The notes under the pieces: generated by a model
What the model was told of the DNA's origin: nothing
The model's input: the letters and a program-made list of their open reading frames with translations, nothing else
The model's database searches: none
NCBI GenBank assembly: GCA_002455425.1
Contig: DKKT01000071.1
Span: 113,768-122,900 of the forward strand
Direction: 5' to 3'
Length of the DNA: 9,133 nucleotides
Origin: Chthonomonas sp. UBA6659
GTDB lineage: Bacteria; Armatimonadota; Fimbriimonadia; Fimbriimonadales; Fimbriimonadaceae
Shown: piece after piece, positions 5,351 through 9,133 of the stretch
Numbering within the stretch: the first letter of the stretch is position 1
Layout: every line of letters starts with the position of its first letter
Translations under genes and position numbers: made by a program

Positions 5351-8300
5351 CTACGACGACGCCGCTTCCAACTGGGCTCGCTGAGCTTCGATTGCGGCAA
5401 GCACGGATTCGATGGCGGTCAGCATCGCGTCACATGCCGTCAACGCACTCCCGCTGAACGGCCAGATGAAGTGGGTCCGCGAGAAATAGCACTCTCGATT
5501 CAGCTTGGTAAGCAGCGAAAACATCCGCGGCGAAAGTTCTGCGTCCTCTCGGAAGACCACCGAGAGGCGCCCGCCCTTGCCGTCCACCTTCTCGATCTCG
5601 AGTCCATCCGAGCGCATTCGGAGACGCATGACTGCGAATGCCGCCTCGACTTCGGCAGGCTTGCGCCCGTACCGATCCTCGATCTCTTTCGCCCGTTCGG
5701 CCAGTTCGTCAAGAGTGCGACAGCTCATGATCTCCTTGTAATAGAAGAGCCTTTGAGCCGAATCTCCGATGTACGTGTTGGGGATCAGGGCAGAAACCGG
5801 GAGATCGACGGTTGGGAGTGGAACCAGACCTTCGAGGGGGTCGGCGTCGGGAGCCTTCTTCTTGCCGTCGCTGTCGGCGAACGCCTTGAGGACGGCGACT
5901 TCCTCATTGATCAGCTGCGTATAGAGCTCAAAGCCGACGGTCGCCATCGCCCCGTGCTGCTTCGCCCCGAGCAGATCACCGGCACCTCGAATCTGGAGGT
6001 CGCGGAACGCGAGCGAATAGCCCGAGCCGAGCGAGGAAAACTCTTGGAGCGCCTGAAGCCGATGGAGCGCGTTTTCGCCCAGTTCCTTATTGGTTTGGTA
6101 GAGCAAGTAAGCGTACGCCTGGCGGTCTGATCGCCCGACCCGGCCCCGGAGCTGGTACAGCTGGGACAGGCCGAACATGTCGGCGTTCTCGACGATCAGG
6201 GTGTTTGCGTTCGGGATGTCGAGTCCGTTCTCGACGATGGTCGTACTCACCAAGAGGTCGATTTCCCCCTTGATGAACGCCACCATTACCGGCTCGAGCT
6301 CCTGCTCGGTCATCTGGCCATGACCGACGCCGATCCGTAGGTTCGGCAGGAGCTTCCGGAGTCGCTGGGCGACGTGCTGGATCCCCTGCACGCGGTTGTA
6401 CACATAATAGACCTGGCCCCCTCGGGCGGCCTCGCGGAGGGCGGCCTCCCGGACCACTTCCTGACTGAACGCTCGGACGAACGTCCGAACCGGCAGCCGG
6501 CCCGGGGGAGGATCGTTGATCAGCGACATCTGGCGGATGTCCATCAGCGCCATGCTGAGGGTTCTCGGAATCGGGGTCGCCGACATCGCGAGGACGTCGA
6601 CCGAGACTCTCAGTTGTTTGAGGGCTTCCTTCTGCTTGACCCCGAACTTCTGCTCCTCGTCGATGATGACGAGGCCAAGATCATGGAAGTCGACCTCTGC
6701 ACTGAGAAGGGCGTGGGTGCCGATGAGGATGTCGACCTCGCCGGCCTTGACCGCGTCGAGGACGTCCTTCCGTTCGCCTGCGGAGCGAAAGCGGTTGAGG
6801 ATCTCAAGGCGGATCGGAAAGGGCGCGAGGCGCTCCACGAAGTTCCGGAAATGTTGTTCACTCAAGATCGTCGTCGGGCATAGGACCGCCACTTGGCGAT
6901 TCTCCTGAGCGACTTTGAACGCCGCCCGTATCGCGACTTCCGTCTTGCCGAAGCCGACGTCACCGCAGATCAGGCGGTCCATCGGCCATTCGAGATTCAG
7001 GTCCTGCTTCGTCTCCACGATCGCCTGAAGCTGGGCCGGGGTTTCCACCCACGGGAACGTCGCCTCCATCTCTGCCTGCCACGGCGTGTCCCCGCCGTAC
7101 GGCTTGCGCTGAACCTTCTTCCTCTGCGCGTACAGCTTGATCAGTCCCCGAGCGAACTCCCGGGCCTCCTCCCGGGCTTTTCCCACCGTGCGCTTCCACT
7201 CACCTCCCGTCAGCCGGTTGAGCTTCGGCTCGACTTCACTCGGATTGAGGTACTTCTGGATCCGGTCCAGTTGATCGGTCGGGACGAACAGCTTGTCCGG
7301 AGCCTGGTACTGGATGAACAGGTACTCCTTCTCGACACCGTCCACCGTTCGCGTCGTGAGACCACGAAAGATCCCGATCCCGAAGTTGATGTGGACGACA
7401 TAGTCACCCGGCTTCAGATCGAGGACGGTCGCGATCGGCGCCCCCTCGTTGAACCGTTTCTGCGGGAGCTTGAGGCGTCCGACGCCAAACAGCTCCTGGT
7501 CGGTCAGAAGCGCGATCTTCAGTTCGGGGAGCGCGAAGCCCCCAGCGAGGTTTCCCGCCGCGATGTAGAAGCCAGGATCGAAGTGAGGCGTCTCGAGATC
7601 GGCGGGGTGAAGGTCGACCTGACTGAGCACCGCCCGCGCCCGCGTCGGCTGGTCGGTTCCGACCAGAACGTGGAAGCCGGCGGCCAACCAGTTCGTGAGG
7701 GTTTGGGTCAGGGTCTCGGGACGACCCCGATACGGCTCCAGGGATGCGCCGTTGAGGTCGAACGTCGCCGCCGTCTCGACCCAAGCCGGCGGGTCGGCGA
7801 TGCCGCACAGCGCGAGGACTCTGCGGTGGCCGGCGAGATGCTCGGGCGGGAGCATGAAGTCGTGGGCCGTGCTGCGGAGGATCTCGCCGCGCTCCGCCCG
7901 GGCGGAAAGCGCCTCGCCCAATTCCTCTTCGGCCCGTGCCGCGATCGCTTCCAACTCGAACGGCTCATCGAGCACGATCCAGGCAGTCTCGCCGAGAAGG
8001 TCGATGGCGCAGTTGCTGTCGGGGTGCATCAGGGGCCGATAGAGATCGAGCCGATCGAAGAAGACCCGACGGTCGAGGGAGCGCGCGTCGGCGGCGATAT
8101 GCTGCTGCAGGCGCTCGGCCGCTTCTTCCGAGAGCCCTTGCGCCTCGCGAGCGGCCTCGCGCCCGAGCATCTCGGCGAAGGTTTCGAGCCCGGGCGAGTC
8201 GGAGTCAACGGTGGGGAAGAGCGTCTCCCGGCTCGGTGCGAGGCTCAGACTCCCGACCGGGCCGATCGAGCGCTGGCTCGAAGGATCGAATTCTCGAAGG

Positions 8301-8920
8301 CTCTCGACGGTGTCGCCGAAGAGCTCGATGCGGACGGGCAAGGTCCGACCGGTCGCGAAGATGTCGAGAATGCCCCCGCGTTGACTGTACTGGCCGGGCG
8401 CACGAACCGGTTCGGCCGCCTCGTAGCCGAGCCGCTCAAGGGCGCGCAGGGCCTGGCCGAGATCGAGGTCGATGCCGACTCCAACATCGAAGAAGGCTCC
8501 TTCGAGCGCCTCGCGAGGAAGCGTCCGTTCGAGGATCGCCTGCGGCGAGCCGATCACGATCCCGGGCTCCTCGCCGACCAGGAATCGCAGCGCCCCGATC
8601 CGATCGGAAAGCGCGTGGGTCTCGGGGGAGGCGTCCTCGAAGAGCGAGGCGATGCCGCTCGGGAGCTGTCGGATCGCGCCGTCGGGAACACCGCACAGCG
8701 TCAGCCGAGCCTGCCATTGGAGCGCCTTCTCGTACGTCGGGGCGACGACGAGGGCTTTGAAGGGTGCCCCTTCGGCTCGATGATAGAGGGCGGCGAGCAG
8801 GAGCGGACGGGCCTCCAGCGGAACCGCGCGCCAAACGCACGACGACGACTCGAGACCTTGGAACGCTTCTGCGAGCCCAGGGAGGCTCGCCAACTCGCGC
8901 GACCACGCAGCGACGCGCAT
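5351..8920 (-). CDS. mfd: Transcription-repair coupling factor Mfd
   Basis: An ATP-driven DNA translocase that removes RNA polymerase stalled at lesions and recruits UvrA. The 1189 residues are full length for the family (about 1150). Order: UvrB-like N-terminal module (about 30-330, with YSQRGGILDIF at 178-188), a variable middle, the RNA-polymerase-interacting CarD-like domain (about 495-560, with LKPGDYVVH), then superfamily-2 helicase domains with Walker A GDVGFGKTE (653-661), DEEQ (754-757), SATPIPRT (780-787), NGLDIPNANTLIVENAD (898-914) and QLRGRVGR (923-930), and the C-terminal TRCF domain (about 1030-1150, with AQRLFYYKEI). In the CarD-like domain the common HGIGRY is FGIGIF (513-518), a mild variation. 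The start at 8920 has no Shine-Dalgarno but a TAACCT box 7 bases upstream, suggesting leaderless transcription. The gene is intact, with no frameshift seen. Confidence 0.98.
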   Translation of the reverse strand: MRVAAWSRELASLPGLAEAFQGLESSSCVWRAVPLEARPLLLAALYHRAEGAPFKALVVAPTYEKALQWQARLTLCGVPDGAIRQLPSGIASLFEDASPETHALSDRIGALRFLVGEEPGIVIGSPQAILERTLPREALEGAFFDVGVGIDLDLGQALRALERLGYEAAEPVRAPGQYSQRGGILDIFATGRTLPVRIELFGDTVESLREFDPSSQRSIGPVGSLSLAPSRETLFPTVDSDSPGLETFAEMLGREAAREAQGLSEEAAERLQQHIAADARSLDRRVFFDRLDLYRPLMHPDSNCAIDLLGETAWIVLDEPFELEAIAARAEEELGEALSARAERGEILRSTAHDFMLPPEHLAGHRRVLALCGIADPPAWVETAATFDLNGASLEPYRGRPETLTQTLTNWLAAGFHVLVGTDQPTRARAVLSQVDLHPADLETPHFDPGFYIAAGNLAGGFALPELKIALLTDQELFGVGRLKLPQKRFNEGAPIATVLDLKPGDYVVHINFGIGIFRGLTTRTVDGVEKEYLFIQYQAPDKLFVPTDQLDRIQKYLNPSEVEPKLNRLTGGEWKRTVGKAREEAREFARGLIKLYAQRKKVQRKPYGGDTPWQAEMEATFPWVETPAQLQAIVETKQDLNLEWPMDRLICGDVGFGKTEVAIRAAFKVAQENRQVAVLCPTTILSEQHFRNFVERLAPFPIRLEILNRFRSAGERKDVLDAVKAGEVDILIGTHALLSAEVDFHDLGLVIIDEEQKFGVKQKEALKQLRVSVDVLAMSATPIPRTLSMALMDIRQMSLINDPPPGRLPVRTFVRAFSQEVVREAALREAARGGQVYYVYNRVQGIQHVAQRLRKLLPNLRIGVGHGQMTEQELEPVMVAFIKGEIDLLVSTTIVENGLDIPNANTLIVENADMFGLSQLYQLRGRVGRSDRQAYAYLLYQTNKELGENALHRLQALQEFSSLGSGYSLAFRDLQIRGAGDLLGAKQHGAMATVGFELYTQLINEEVAVLKAFADSDGKKKAPDADPLEGLVPLPTVDLPVSALIPNTYIGDSAQRLFYYKEIMSCRTLDELAERAKEIEDRYGRKPAEVEAAFAVMRLRMRSDGLEIEKVDGKGGRLSVVFREDAELSPRMFSLLTKLNRECYFSRTHFIWPFSGSALTACDAMLTAIESVLAAIEAQRAQLEAASS

Positions 8921-8927
8921 CGGGCGC

Positions 8928-8933
8928 AGGTTA
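8928..8933 (-). promoter_or_regulatory. -10-like TAACCT seven bases before mfd ATG
   Basis: The complement of 8928-8933 reads TAACCT, a TAnnnT box exactly 7 bases before the mfd start codon, the geometry of leaderless promoters in for example Deinococcus. No Shine-Dalgarno lies between box and ATG, which supports leaderless initiation. No clear -35 hexamer is present at 17-18 bases. Confidence 0.4.
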
Positions 8934-8953
8934 CCCGGATGTCATGGGTTCCT

Positions 8954-8990
8954 CGGCGAAGTCGCCGCCGCTGGGGTCGCTCCATCCCCA
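8954..8990. repeat. Two small hairpins upstream of mfd
   Basis: CGGCGA (8954-8959) and TCGCCG (8962-8967) form a near-perfect palindrome with a two-base centre. TGGGG (8972-8976) and CCCCA (8986-8990) form a second 5-bp stem. Neither has a T-run. They sit between the tandem repeats and the mfd promoter-like box and could be protein sites or the remains of an upstream terminator. Confidence 0.35.
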
Positions 8991-9100
8991 CGTGCGATCG
9001 GCTCATCCACTCGTGTGATCGGCTCATCCACTCGTGCGATCGGCTCATCCACTCGTGTGCTCGGCTTATCCACTCGTGTGATCCGCTCATCCACTCGTGG
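8991..9100. repeat. Five tandem 21-bp repeats upstream of mfd
   Basis: Five full units at 8991-9011, 9012-9032, 9033-9053, 9054-9074 and 9075-9095, plus a 5-base remnant CGTGG to 9100. Each unit reads CGTG(C/T)GATCGG followed by CTCATCCACT. Units 1 and 3 are identical; unit 2 differs from them at position 5 only. Unit 4 changes positions 7 and 14, and unit 5 changes position 10. A degenerate half-unit (GCTCCATCCCCACGTG) precedes unit 1. Twenty-one bases equals two helical turns, so equivalent bases face one side of the DNA. On the minus strand one frame reads a SHEWMSR heptad, but that frame runs into mfd out of phase and is not taken as a gene. Confidence 0.9.
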
Positions 9101-9118
9101 GGTTCTTTCTATGACTTC

Positions 9119-9133
9119 TCCTCCATTGGAGGA
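9119..9133. repeat. Inverted repeat at window edge
   Basis: TCCTCC (9119-9124) and GGAGGA (9128-9133) pair around ATT, and the element is cut by the window end, so its full length is unknown. GGAGGA could equally be a Shine-Dalgarno for a plus-strand gene that starts just beyond the window. Confidence 0.35.

Noticed and set aside
5330..6130. Long plus-strand open frame antisense to mfd
   Set aside because: It mirrors the well-supported mfd coding sequence on the other strand and shows no recognisable domain; typical of GC-rich antisense frames.
8701..9090. Minus-strand open frame beginning with SHEWMSR heptads made by the 21-bp repeats
   Set aside because: It overlaps the mfd N-terminus out of frame, and the non-repeat part looks like a shadow (arginine- and serine-rich). 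The repeat unit length is a multiple of three, so open frames arise automatically.
8991..9100. CRISPR array
   Set aside because: The repeats are directly adjacent with no unique spacers, so this is a simple tandem repeat.
9111..9133. Possible plus-strand gene start (ATG at 9111, MTSPPLE...)
   Set aside because: Only seven codons are visible before the window ends, without a clear Shine-Dalgarno; it cannot be told from chance.

Overview
The window is a GC-rich (roughly 60% or more by eye) bacterial chromosome segment with ordinary gene density. Two clear housekeeping blocks flank a short accessory stretch. The organism cannot be fixed from sequence alone. Type-B ribosomal protein L31, a SARP-like winged-helix regulator, a divergent group-2-type sigma factor and possible TAnnnT boxes close to start codons would fit a lineage such as Armatimonadota (Fimbriimonadia-like). 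That is an inference, not an identification.

Layout: (1) 1-1429, plus strand: a hairpin element, then pyrH (UMP kinase) and frr (ribosome recycling factor) in a tight operon, the usual tail of an rpsB-tsf-pyrH-frr cluster. (2) 1510-1848, plus: a small SdpI/YhfL-like membrane protein. (3) 1857-1906: a perfect 50-bp palindrome acting as a shared bidirectional terminator between that gene and the convergent rpmE2 (type-B L31, minus). (4) 2168-2466: the divergent control region between rpmE2 and a sigma-70-family gene. It holds an extended -10 promoter facing rpmE2, an 8-bp-arm inverted repeat, and a striking match to a sigma-54 (-24/-12) promoter facing the sigma gene. (5) 2467-3342, plus: an alternative primary-like sigma factor with unusual -10-recognition residues. 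(6) 3411-4832, plus: a SARP-like DNA-binding protein with a helical C-terminal region. (7) 4872-8920, minus: mfd (transcription-repair coupling factor), followed 23 bp later by a two-TM protein of unknown function. (8) 8921-9133: the mfd upstream region, with a TAnnnT box 7 bp before the start codon, hairpins and five tandem 21-bp repeats.

Functionally the window joins translation and nucleotide housekeeping with transcription machinery (an alternative sigma factor, a regulator, and the RNA-polymerase translocase Mfd). The most interesting signals are regulatory: the candidate sigma-54 promoter driving a sigma-70-family gene, the altered promoter-reading helix of that sigma factor, the 50-bp palindrome, and the helically phased 21-bp repeat array upstream of mfd. 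No mobile element, CRISPR array, tRNA or rRNA was seen.
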